In this document: positions 1 to 5,504 of the stretch, in pieces
How the letters are laid out: each line of letters opens with the position of its first letter
Position numbering within the stretch: position 1 is the stretch's first letter
NCBI GenBank assembly: GCA_958438185.1
Contig: CAUBQU010000107.1
Location: forward strand, 1-5,504
Reading direction: 5' to 3'
From: an uncultured Oscillospiraceae bacterium
GTDB taxonomy: Bacteria; Bacillota; Clostridia; Oscillospirales; Oscillospiraceae
Length of the DNA: 5,504 nucleotides
Notes under the pieces: generated by a model
The model's database searches: none
The model's input: the letters and a program-made list of their open reading frames with translations, nothing else
Told to the model about the DNA's origin: nothing
Translations under genes and position numbers: made by a program

Positions 1-663
1 GGCGAACTGCTGCTAACTATCATGTCGAGCTTGGCACAGGAAGAAAGCCGCTCCATTTCGGAGAACGTGACCTGGGGACAACGGAAGCGGTTTGCGGATG
101 GAAAGGTCAACCTCCCATACAAGCAATTCCTCGGTTACCGCAAGGGAGCGGACGGTTTTCCCGAAGTCGTGCAAGAAGAGGCGGTCATTGTCCGCCGAAT
201 CTATACTCGTTTCATGGAAGGGCTGACGCCGGGAGCCATCGCAAAGGAGCTGACAGCAGATGGGATTCCGACTCCATCGAGAAAACAACGCTGGCAGACC
301 AGTACAGTGGAAAGCATCCTTCAAAACGAGAAATACAAGGGCGCTGCACTCCTTCAGAAATGCTTCACGGTCGATTTCCTCACGAAAAAGAGGAAGGTCA
401 ATGAGGGCGAGGTGCCGCAGTATTATGTGGAACACAGCCATGAGCCGATCATTACGCCGGAAGAGTTCGACAAAGTTCAGACGGAGCTTGCGCGGCGCAA
501 GCAGATCAGCCGCCAGTACAGCGGAAAGAGTATTTTTTCCTCGCGCATTGTCTGCGGGGACTGCGGTTCATACTTCGGCTCTAAGGTCTGGAACTCAACT
601 TCAAAATACCGCAGGGACGATGAGCGTCGAGGAAGGGTTCTGGCATCCGGAGGTCCGAGGTGA
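1..663 (+). pseudogene. Large serine recombinase, internal fragment (C-terminus lost)
   Basis: The frame is open from base 1 and reads Gly-Glu-Leu-Leu-Leu-Thr-Ile-Met before the methionine codon at 22, so that methionine is internal and the N-terminal catalytic domain lies outside the window. Visible parts are the end of the resolvase domain with the typical Ser-Leu-Ala-Gln-Glu-Glu-Ser-Arg-Ser stretch, then the 'Recombinase' DNA-binding domain (about bases 100-430, including an NEKYKGAALLQK motif), then the start of the zinc ribbon with Cys codons at 553 and 562. Clostridial transposon recombinases of this type usually run to about 500 residues or more, with a second zinc Cys pair and a coiled-coil tail. 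Here recombinase-like sequence stops at Ser-Lys-Tyr-Arg-Arg (601-615), and the last 15 or so residues to the stop at 661-663 are out-of-frame read-through into the next fragment. Family assignment is confident; the product should be inactive as it stands. Confidence 0.88.
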
Positions 664-1590
664 CAAGGTCGTGGACGTCGAGCGGCTCAAGGCGTGGTAT
701 GAGGACCAGAAAAAGACGAACCCGGATTTTATCGCGGACCGGCGCGTTGAGGACATTCTTGCCAACTGGGAGAAAAAGCAGATCAACACCATGTCACCCC
801 GGGAGGTGCAGCAGCTTTTAGGCGTGGCGCTGAATATCGAGAACGAGATTCGGACGCAGAAGAAGCTGATTGACACGGCGGACCGGCGGGAGGTTTATCA
901 GCAGGTGCTGGAGGTCATCGGGGACATTGAGAGCACCCGGGGGCGCGGAGACCGGAACCTGCCGAAGGCGATCGGCGCGGTCAAGGACGGCGGGCGGTGG
1001 CTCGTGGACGGGACGCTGACGCCGGTGCGGCTGCTGCGGCGGTTCACGGGGTACCAGGACAGTGACCCCCTTTACCGGGCGGCTCTTGACCTGCAGCAGG
1101 GCGAGCTGAAGCAGCTGGACTACCAACGGCGGGCGTACGCGAGATTCGAGAGCTTCACGAAGGACCGGAAATTTATGGACTATCTCGCGGGCAAGGGCAA
1201 GCAGAAGCCCATTGAGATCACGGGCATGAACGAGCGGGGCGAGCAGGTGAGCTGCCGCATCACGCCGGACATGCGGGTGGCGCTTTACCTGCACAGCAAG
1301 AATTACCAGAACCTGCGGCACATTCAGCGGGGCGGCATTGAGATCCCGGACTACGCGGCCTACGTCGCGGGGCGGTACACAGACGCCTACGACAAGGCAA
1401 CACGCATCCGGCTGGCGCCGGGGACCGTCCGGGCCATTGGCGAGACGATGACGACGTGGGAGAAAAACTACGCGGAGGAGATCCGGAAATACTACAACAC
1501 CATGAGCAAGGCGGAGATCAACGCCGTCTCGGTCAAGCTCAAGGGCTACGAGGTCGCCAAGGTCGGGGAGTATTACCCCATTGTTTTGCT
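1..1590. mobile_element. Decayed mobile-element remnant: recombinase and polyvalent-protein fragments
   Basis: This stretch holds two unrelated mobile-element gene pieces joined head to tail: a serine recombinase lacking its C-terminal part and a phage or conjugative-element type protein lacking both ends. The left boundary lies outside the window. The right boundary is placed at about 1580-1590, where the second fragment loses its expected continuation and the promoter of the TetR operon begins. No terminal inverted repeat or attachment site could be recognised by eye. The remnant reading rests on domain content. An assembly chimera at about base 615 is an alternative explanation for the internal junction. 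Confidence 0.6.
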
Positions 1591-1597
1591 CTCTTGA
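620..1597 (+). pseudogene. Fragment of phage/ICE large polyvalent-type protein
   Basis: This 325-codon frame has good coding character: acidic and basic residues are mixed, and it is rich in Glu, Arg and Lys with helix-like spacing. It lacks a convincing ribosome binding site, and the ATG at 620 sits right at the junction with the recombinase remnant, so it is probably internal sequence of a longer gene. The region near residues 300-321, with Lys-Gly-Tyr-Glu-Val-Ala-Lys-Val then Tyr-Tyr-Pro-Ile (YYPI at 1571-1582), resembles a segment of the very large multidomain proteins carried by Firmicute prophages and conjugative elements, which normally continue for many more residues. Here only Val-Leu-Leu-Ser follows before a stop embedded in the -35 box of the next promoter. 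The family call is from memory of sequence style, not a search. No catalytic motif is visible and no function is assigned. Confidence 0.55.
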
Positions 1598-1622
1598 CAA
1601 CCGAACGTTCGGTAGGTATAAT
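1594..1622 (+). promoter_or_regulatory. Consensus sigma-A promoter of the TetR operon
   Basis: A perfect -35 box TTGACA (1594-1599) and a perfect -10 box TATAAT (1617-1622) are separated by the optimal 17 bp. Transcription should start near 1629, giving a leader of roughly 28 bases before the TetR start at 1657. The -35 box contains the TGA stop of the upstream remnant frame. A promoter this strong in front of a regulator gene suggests it is normally held in check, consistent with the palindrome in its spacer. Confidence 0.9.
1600..1613. promoter_or_regulatory. Palindromic operator in promoter spacer (probable TetR site)
   Basis: ACCGAACGTTCGGT is a perfect 14-bp palindrome centred between 1606 and 1607, lying entirely between the -35 and -10 boxes. 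TetR-family dimers typically bind palindromes of this kind in their own promoters, and occupancy here would block RNA polymerase directly. The palindrome and its position are seen in the sequence; binding by the adjacent regulator is inferred. Confidence 0.82.
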
Positions 1623-1640
1623 AGGGGCACGATGATGGAT

Positions 1641-1646
1641 GGGAGG
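1641..1646 (+). promoter_or_regulatory. Ribosome binding site selecting the TetR start at 1657
   Basis: GGGAGG lies 10 bases upstream of the ATG at 1657. The in-frame ATG at 1639 would overlap this site and has no Shine-Dalgarno sequence of its own, so the shorter protein is preferred. Confidence 0.75.
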
Positions 1647-1656
1647 CGAGCGGCGG

Positions 1657-2292
1657 ATGGAAAAGGGGAATACGAAGCAGGAGATCTTAGAGGCGGCGTT
1701 GGAGCTGTTTTCGGTGCAGGGGTATGAGGCAACCTCGATCGCGCAGATCGCGGCGGCGGTCGGCATTCGTAAGGCGTCGATGTACAGCCATTTTGCAAGC
1801 AAGCAGGAGATCTTAGATGCGCTGGTGCAAGCTGGGTTGGCGCAGTACAATGCACGCGCTATCTTTGCCCGGGCGGATTGGGATGACCCGGCCTTTCTCA
1901 AAGACAAGCAGGCGCTGACGCCCGACGCGGTGCTGCAGATGATCCTCGGGCAGGTCAAATATATCCTGCATGATCCGCAGATCAGCAGATCCCGCAAGAT
2001 GCTGACCATTGAGCAATTCCAAAACCCGGAGCTGAAGGCCCTGCAGACCAAGCAGAATTATACGGACGTTCTGCGCTATTTTACTGGGCTCATCCGCTTT
2101 CTCATGCGCCAGGGCAAGCTCGCGGGCTGCGACCCGGAGATCATGGCGGCGCAGCTCTGCCTGCCGGTCTCTGTCTGGATCAATCTCTGCGACCGAGAGC
2201 CGGAGCGGGAGGGCGAGGTGCTGGGCTTGATCGAGCGGCATGTCCGGCAGTTTTTCAGGCTGTATGCTCCTGGCGCGCGGGAGACGAAATGA
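1657..2292 (+). CDS. TetR/AcrR-family transcriptional regulator
   Basis: The product is a ligand-responsive repressor of 211 residues, within the usual family length of about 190-220. The N-terminal DNA-binding domain is clear: helix 1 covers about residues 6-20 (TKQEILEAALELF), followed by Gly22-Tyr23 and the helix-turn-helix at about residues 26-46 (TSIAQIAAAVGIRKASMYSHF), ending in the family hallmark Tyr-x-His-Phe-x-Ser-Lys (43-49). The remainder, about 60-205, is the helical dimerisation and ligand domain and gives no clue to the inducer. The gene directly follows a promoter whose spacer carries a perfect palindrome, so autoregulation is likely. The acetyltransferase gene follows 57 bp downstream with no terminator visible between them, so it probably shares the transcript. 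The family is certain; targets and ligand are inferred or unknown. Confidence 0.93.
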   Translation: MEKGNTKQEILEAALELFSVQGYEATSIAQIAAAVGIRKASMYSHFASKQEILDALVQAGLAQYNARAIFARADWDDPAFLKDKQALTPDAVLQMILGQVKYILHDPQISRSRKMLTIEQFQNPELKALQTKQNYTDVLRYFTGLIRFLMRQGKLAGCDPEIMAAQLCLPVSVWINLCDREPEREGEVLGLIERHVRQFFRLYAPGARETK

Positions 2293-2349
2293 TGTCTGGA
2301 AATGTGATATTTGGCAACGCATCGCGCCGGGTGAGGAAGGAAAAGCGCT

Positions 2350-3098
2350 ATGAACTATATCCGAATCACAAAGGAAAATATTGACAAAGAGCATATCTGC
2401 TGCGCCATGTCGGGCAAGCAGAGCCTTGCGAAAAAGGAATGGATGAAGCAGCGGTTTGACGAAGGGCTTGTTTTTTATCGGAGCGAGGAACGGGGCAAGT
2501 GCTTCATTGAGTACATTGCGGCGGAAAATGCGTGGGTGCCCATCGAGGCGCCGGGCTATCTCTATATCAACTGCCTGTGGATCGCGGGCGCGATGAAGGG
2601 GCATGGGTACTCCAATGATCTGCTGCGCGAATGCCTTCGCGACGCGAAAGCGCAGGGAAAACAGGGCCTGTGCATTCTTTCCGCCGAAGGCAGGAAACGG
2701 GAATTTCTCTCGGACCCCAAGTATCTGGCCCACAAGGGCTTTCGAGTCGCTGATACGTCAGACTGCGGGATCAATTTGCTGTATCTGCCGCTGGACGAAG
2801 CGGCTGCGCCGCCGCGCTTCAGGGCGTGTGCCAAGCACCCGCAGGCGGCGGGGGAGGGCTTCGTCCTCTACTACACCGACCATGCCCGTTTACCTATTAC
2901 TGGGTGCCGCGGGTGCAGGAAGCGGCGCAGGCCCATGGGATCCCGCTGCGGGTGATCCATATCACGGACAAAGCGGCGGCGCAGGGCGCACCCGCGCCGG
3001 TCACGACGTATGCGCTGTTCCGGGATGGGAAATTCGTCACCCACGCGATCCAGTCGGACAAAAAGTTTTTGGCCCTAGCGGGTGTGCATGACGTATGA
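2350..3098 (+). pseudogene. yoaP: GNAT N-acetyltransferase, YoaP-like, frameshifted
   Basis: Two frames together encode one protein of about 249 residues, matching the roughly 250 of Bacillus YoaP-type proteins. Residues 1-178 (from 2350) hold the GNAT fold, with a probable acetyl-CoA loop around Lys83-Gly-His-Gly-Tyr-Ser88, and then the start of the YoaP-like domain ending Val-Leu-Tyr-Tyr-Thr-Asp-His178. From 2883 the homology continues one frame back as Cys-Pro-Phe-Thr, then a thioredoxin-like pattern including Ala-Pro-Val-Thr-Thr-Tyr and Asp-Gly-Lys-Phe-Val-Thr-His, to the TGA at 3096-3098. One missing T near 2883 explains the break. Read unshifted, the protein stops at 2953-2955 as a 201-residue product with a foreign tail. 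A good ribosome binding site, GAGGAAGG (2333-2340), sets the start. Substrate is unknown. The shift could be a real mutation or a sequencing error; no slippery heptamer is visible. Confidence 0.85.
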
Positions 3099-3160
3099 GA
3101 GACGGCGCAGGCCCTGGAAACATAAGATCACGCGGAAGAACAACGCAGGCGGGCGATGCC

Positions 3161-3169
3161 AAAGGAGGG
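3161..3169 (+). promoter_or_regulatory. Strong ribosome binding site selecting the hydrolase start
   Basis: AAAGGAGGG lies 8 bases before the ATG at 3178. The longer in-frame start at 3082 would overlap the end of the acetyltransferase gene and add a basic 32-residue leader unlike a hydrolase N-terminus, so it is rejected. Confidence 0.88.
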
Positions 3170-3177
3170 GCTGCAGG

Positions 3178-4110
3178 ATGAAATGCGAAATGTATGCGGA
3201 TAAAGGCGAGAGCATTGGCCTGCAATATTATGAAATAAAAAACGACCGGCCACCGCTGGTGCTGCTCCACGCGCAGGCGGTGGACAGCACGAGCTTTTTC
3301 GGCGTTATGCCAGCTTTGGCGCGGCGGTTTCATGTCTACGCTGTCGACTGCTACGGCCACGGCGGGAGCCTGCAGGACGCAGCCAAATACAACGTGGCAG
3401 ACTGCGGCGAGGCGATCGTGCGCTTTTTGCAAGATGTTGTCAAAGCCCCGGCCTGCCTGCTGGGGCACTCCTCCGGCGGGCTGATTGCGGCCTATGCTGC
3501 ATCGCACAGCGATCTGTGCCGCGGCCTGGTGCTGGAGGACCCGCCGTTTTTTGCAAGCCAGGGGGAGCGGCGGAAGCAGACGTTCAACTATGTGGACCTG
3601 TCATCTATCTGCCATGCGTTTTTGCAGCAGACGGAGAAGACGGATTTTGTCCTGTATTATTTTGTCAATCAGCGCATCTGGGAATTCTTCCCGGAAGCGT
3701 CGCGGGAGAAGCTGCGCCCGAAGCTGATCGCGGCGGCGGCAAAGGACCGGCAGCGGCACCCGGACCGGGACCTGCACGTTCCGTTCTGGCCCAAGGCAGC
3801 GCTGGCCGCCTATCAGGGAATGCAGCGCTACGATCCCCGCTTCGGTGAGACGTTTTATACCGGCAGCTTCCACGCGGGGATCGACCATGCGGACCTGCTG
3901 CGGGGCATCCGCTGCAAGACGCTATTCCTGAAAGCCAAAGCCGAGCGCGCGCCGGACGGGCTCTTGCTGGGGGCGCTGGGGGAGGAGGATCTGGCCCAGG
4001 TCCTGGCGCTGGTCCCGGATTGTACCCTTGCCAGGTTTGACTGCGGGCACGCAATCCATATTGAGGCGAAAAAAGAGTTCCTGGCCGCGCTTTCGGCGAT
4101 GGCGACTTGA
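3178..4110 (+). CDS. Alpha/beta-fold hydrolase
   Basis: The product is a 310-residue cytoplasmic alpha/beta hydrolase with no signal peptide. In order it shows strand 3 and the oxyanion-hole loop (Leu-Leu-His31-Ala-Gln, where many relatives have His-Gly), a Val-Asp57-Cys-Tyr-Gly-His-Gly-Gly loop, the nucleophile elbow Gly96-His-Ser98-Ser-Gly100 (GxSxG), a lid region of about residues 106-215 rich in aromatic and charged residues, a candidate acid at Asp260 (Pro-Asp-Gly), and the catalytic His291 in Cys-Gly-His-Ala-Ile-His. The triad is therefore complete on inspection. Substrates across this family include esters, lactones and C-C bonds, and the sequence does not choose between them. It starts 79 bp after the acetyltransferase with no terminator between and is followed by a strong one, so it is probably the last gene of the TetR operon. 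Confidence 0.92.
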   Translation: MKCEMYADKGESIGLQYYEIKNDRPPLVLLHAQAVDSTSFFGVMPALARRFHVYAVDCYGHGGSLQDAAKYNVADCGEAIVRFLQDVVKAPACLLGHSSGGLIAAYAASHSDLCRGLVLEDPPFFASQGERRKQTFNYVDLSSICHAFLQQTEKTDFVLYYFVNQRIWEFFPEASREKLRPKLIAAAAKDRQRHPDRDLHVPFWPKAALAAYQGMQRYDPRFGETFYTGSFHAGIDHADLLRGIRCKTLFLKAKAERAPDGLLLGALGEEDLAQVLALVPDCTLARFDCGHAIHIEAKKEFLAALSAMAT

Positions 4111-4165
4111 ATTTTGCCTGTACCGCCAGGCAGCGGACGGGTTTCGTGGAATACCAAAAAGCAAC

Positions 4166-4205
4166 AAGAAAGCGGGCCTTCGCTTGCGCGAGGGCTTGCT
4201 TTTTT
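4166..4205 (+). terminator. Intrinsic terminator closing the TetR operon
   Basis: A 14-bp stem pairs 4170-4183 with 4188-4201, including three G-T wobble pairs, around a TTGC loop (4184-4187). It merges into a run of six T (4200-4205) and then a T-rich tail. The A-rich left flank can extend the pairing with the T run. It lies 56 bp after the hydrolase stop and separates that operon from the next promoter. Confidence 0.88.
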
Positions 4206-4257
4206 CTGCTTTCTGACGCCGCTGTGCAAGGGGGCACACGATGCGGGGAAGATGTGG

Positions 4258-4286
4258 TTGACGGCGGGGAGAAAATCCGGTATGAT
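4258..4286 (+). promoter_or_regulatory. Sigma-A promoter of the 5-FCL/membrane-protein unit
   Basis: The -35 box TTGACG (4258-4263) and -10 box TATGAT (4281-4286) are spaced 17 bp apart, each with one mismatch to consensus. The predicted start near 4293 leaves a very short leader containing the ribosome binding site AGAGGTGAG (4295-4303) before the ATG at 4309. No operator-like palindrome is seen here, in contrast to the promoter at 1594. Confidence 0.82.
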
Positions 4287-4308
4287 AAGATTTTAGAGGT
4301 GAGCGGAG

Positions 4309-4911
4309 ATGGATACGTTGCAAAAAGATGCGCTGCGGGCGCAGATCCGGCAGGCGAAGCGGGCACTGACGCCGGCACAGATCGCTTCGGCTAGCGCAGC
4401 GCTGGCGGCGGCGCTGCGGCGGCATCCCCTTTACCGGCAGGCTCGGTCGCTGTATGGTTATCTGAGCTATAACCAGGAGGTCGAGACCCACGCGCTGCTG
4501 CTGCAGGCGCAGCGGGATGGGAAGCGGGTCGCCGTCCCCAAGGTCACAGGGCCGGGGGAGATGGTCTTTTATTGGCTGGACGAGCTTACCCAGGCGGCCC
4601 CCGGCTACTGCGGCATCCCGGAGCCGGACGGCTCGCAGCCAGCGGCGGATGACGATACGGCTCTGGTCCTGACGCCGGGGCTGGCCTTTGACCGGCAGGG
4701 CCATCGGATGGGCTACGGCGGCGGCTTTTACGACCGCTATCTGGCCGCACATCCGCACCCGACCATCGCCCTATGCTACGACTTTCAGCTGCTGCCCCAT
4801 CTGGATGCGGCGGCCCATGATATCCCGGTGGATGCGGTCCTGGCTGCGCCGGTGCCGGGCGCGTGTTCGAATCAGACAGCGCGCAAGAACGACAATGAGG
4901 TGACGCAATGA
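4309..4911 (+). CDS. 5-formyltetrahydrofolate cyclo-ligase
   Basis: This enzyme (EC 6.3.3.2, also called methenyltetrahydrofolate synthetase) uses ATP to convert 5-formyl-THF to 5,10-methenyl-THF in the cytoplasm, returning stored folate to one-carbon metabolism. The protein has 200 residues, normal for the family. Key features are the basic N-terminus (Lys6, Arg10, Arg14, Lys17, Arg18) typical of the nucleotide-binding end, Tyr54-Asn-Gln-Glu57-Val-Glu59 of the folate site, Pro77-Lys78, and the family signature at 123-145 with Pro-Gly-Leu-Ala-Phe-Asp followed by Gly135-Tyr-Gly-Gly-Gly-Phe-Tyr-Asp-Arg143. Residues 186-200 form a polar tail beyond the conserved core. The stop overlaps the next gene's start in ATGA (4908-4911), implying translational coupling. 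It has its own promoter and lies after a terminator, so it is not part of the TetR operon. Confidence 0.96.
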   Translation: MDTLQKDALRAQIRQAKRALTPAQIASASAALAAALRRHPLYRQARSLYGYLSYNQEVETHALLLQAQRDGKRVAVPKVTGPGEMVFYWLDELTQAAPGYCGIPEPDGSQPAADDDTALVLTPGLAFDRQGHRMGYGGGFYDRYLAAHPHPTIALCYDFQLLPHLDAAAHDIPVDAVLAAPVPGACSNQTARKNDNEVTQ

Positions 4912-5501
4912 TTTATGTATTGATCGGCATTTTTATGGCCCTGGTGTTTGCACTGTGCTTTCTGACGGACAAGCTGCTGCAGCGGCTGAGCAAGCGGGCG
5001 GATCTGGGCATCGGGCAATCGAAGGTGCGGCTGGCCCGGGCGAATGTCATCTTCGGCGTGATCCTCGCCGTCGCGGGCGTGGCCTTGCTGCTGTTCTTTG
5101 CCGCCCGGCTGGGGCCGGCATTTTATGTCATGGCGGCGATTATTATTCTGCTGGGGCTGTATCTGCTGCTGAATTATTTCATGACAGGGATCGACTACAG
5201 CGCTGAGGGCTTTGTTTACCGCCGCCCGGGCCGGAAGGCGCAGGCCTTTACCTATGACCAGATCCGGGGGCAGCGGTCCTTTGCCAATCGGGCGGGAATC
5301 AATGTGATGCTCTATGTCGGGCAGGAGGAGGTCAATCTCTATTCCTCGATGAATGGCGCGCAGAATTTTATGCGGGCGGCTTTTAACGGCTGGTGCAAAA
5401 GCCGTGGCTTGGAGCCGGATGAGTCCCTGGCGCCGAACCCGGGCAATATGATCTGGTTCCCGGAGCCCGGCGACGGGGCGGAAGCGGAAGAAGCGGAATA
5501 A
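4908..5501 (+). CDS. Membrane protein with three TM segments and PH-like C-terminal domain
   Basis: The 197-residue product is not a family I can name. Hydrophobic segments lie at about residues 2-20, 46-66 and 71-92. They are followed by a soluble domain (about 95-168) whose alternating strands, the Phe-Thr-Tyr-Asp-Gln-Ile stretch (114-119) and a C-terminal helix (about 151-166, Gln-Asn-Phe-Met-Arg) resemble bacterial PH-like domains attached to membranes. The tail (about 183-197) is Pro-, Gly- and Glu-rich and probably disordered. By the positive-inside rule, the basic loop 22-45 (Lys-, Arg-rich) is likely cytoplasmic, which with two further helices would also put the C-terminal domain inside. 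It overlaps the upstream gene by four bases; the ribosome binding site GAGGTGA lies within that gene's end. The co-transcription does not imply a folate role. The TAA stop is at 5499-5501. Confidence 0.85.
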   Translation: MIYVLIGIFMALVFALCFLTDKLLQRLSKRADLGIGQSKVRLARANVIFGVILAVAGVALLLFFAARLGPAFYVMAAIIILLGLYLLLNYFMTGIDYSAEGFVYRRPGRKAQAFTYDQIRGQRSFANRAGINVMLYVGQEEVNLYSSMNGAQNFMRAAFNGWCKSRGLEPDESLAPNPGNMIWFPEPGDGAEAEEAE

Positions 5502-5504
5502 GAA

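Noticed and set aside
260..619. Upstream extension of the second remnant frame
   Set aside because: This part overlaps convincing recombinase coding sequence in another frame and reads as an Arg/Ser-rich shadow. Genuine coding character starts only near 620.
818..1855. Long antisense open frame (345 codons)
   Set aside because: It is rich in Pro, Arg and Ala, has low-complexity runs, crosses the TetR promoter and operator, and has no ribosome binding site or family resemblance. It is a shadow of the GC-rich sense genes.
1813..2733. Antisense open frame opposite TetR and the acetyltransferase (306 codons)
   Set aside because: The sense strand carries two recognisable proteins with proper starts. 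The antisense product has no recognisable domain and spans the intergenic gap.
2872..2890. Programmed ribosomal frameshift in the YoaP-like gene
   Set aside because: No X-XXY-YYZ slippery heptamer or obvious downstream pseudoknot is visible. A simple one-base loss explains the break better.
4115..4132. Small hairpin TGCCTG / CAGGCA just after the hydrolase stop
   Set aside because: The stem is only 6 bp, has no T run, and lies before the much stronger terminator at 4166-4205. Probably chance.
4111..4308. Small ORFs or an RNA gene between the hydrolase and 5-FCL
   Set aside because: The gap is accounted for by a terminator and a promoter. The short frames there lack ribosome binding sites and coding character, and no 6S-like or riboswitch fold is recognisable by eye.
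3922..4758. Antisense open frame opposite the hydrolase end, terminator and 5-FCL
   Set aside because: It runs through a clear terminator and promoter and is the mirror of well-supported coding sequence.

Overview
The window is compact, GC-rich bacterial DNA with every credible gene on the + strand. Strong Shine-Dalgarno sites, sigma-A type promoters, the style of the serine recombinase and the YoaP-type acetyltransferase all point to a Firmicute, probably a gut Clostridia/Oscillospiraceae-like organism. That taxonomic placement is inference.

Bases 1 to about 1585 are mobile-element debris. The window opens inside a large serine recombinase. Its reading frame loses recombinase character at about base 615, inside the zinc-ribbon region, and is joined out of frame to a fragment of a phage or conjugative-element 'large polyvalent' type protein (620-1597). 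That fragment breaks off in turn just after a Tyr-Tyr-Pro-Ile motif, a few bases before the promoter of the next gene.

Bases 1594-4205 look like one transcription unit. A consensus promoter (TTGACA, 17 bp, TATAAT) has a perfect 14-bp palindrome inside its spacer. It drives a TetR-family regulator (1657-2292), a GNAT/YoaP acetyltransferase split by an apparent one-base deletion (2350-3098), and an alpha/beta hydrolase (3178-4110). I see no terminator inside the unit, and a strong intrinsic terminator closes it (4166-4205). The simplest reading is an autoregulated, ligand-inducible operon of small-molecule modifying enzymes. The ligand and substrates cannot be read from the sequence.

Bases 4258-5501 are a separate housekeeping-like unit. 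A good promoter leads into 5-formyltetrahydrofolate cyclo-ligase (4309-4911), whose stop overlaps the start of a three-helix membrane protein with a PH-like C-terminal domain (4908-5501).

I found no CRISPR array, tRNA, rRNA or clearly new system. The observations most worth checking are the operator placed in the promoter spacer, the exact position of the YoaP frameshift, and the two junctions of the mobile-element remnant.
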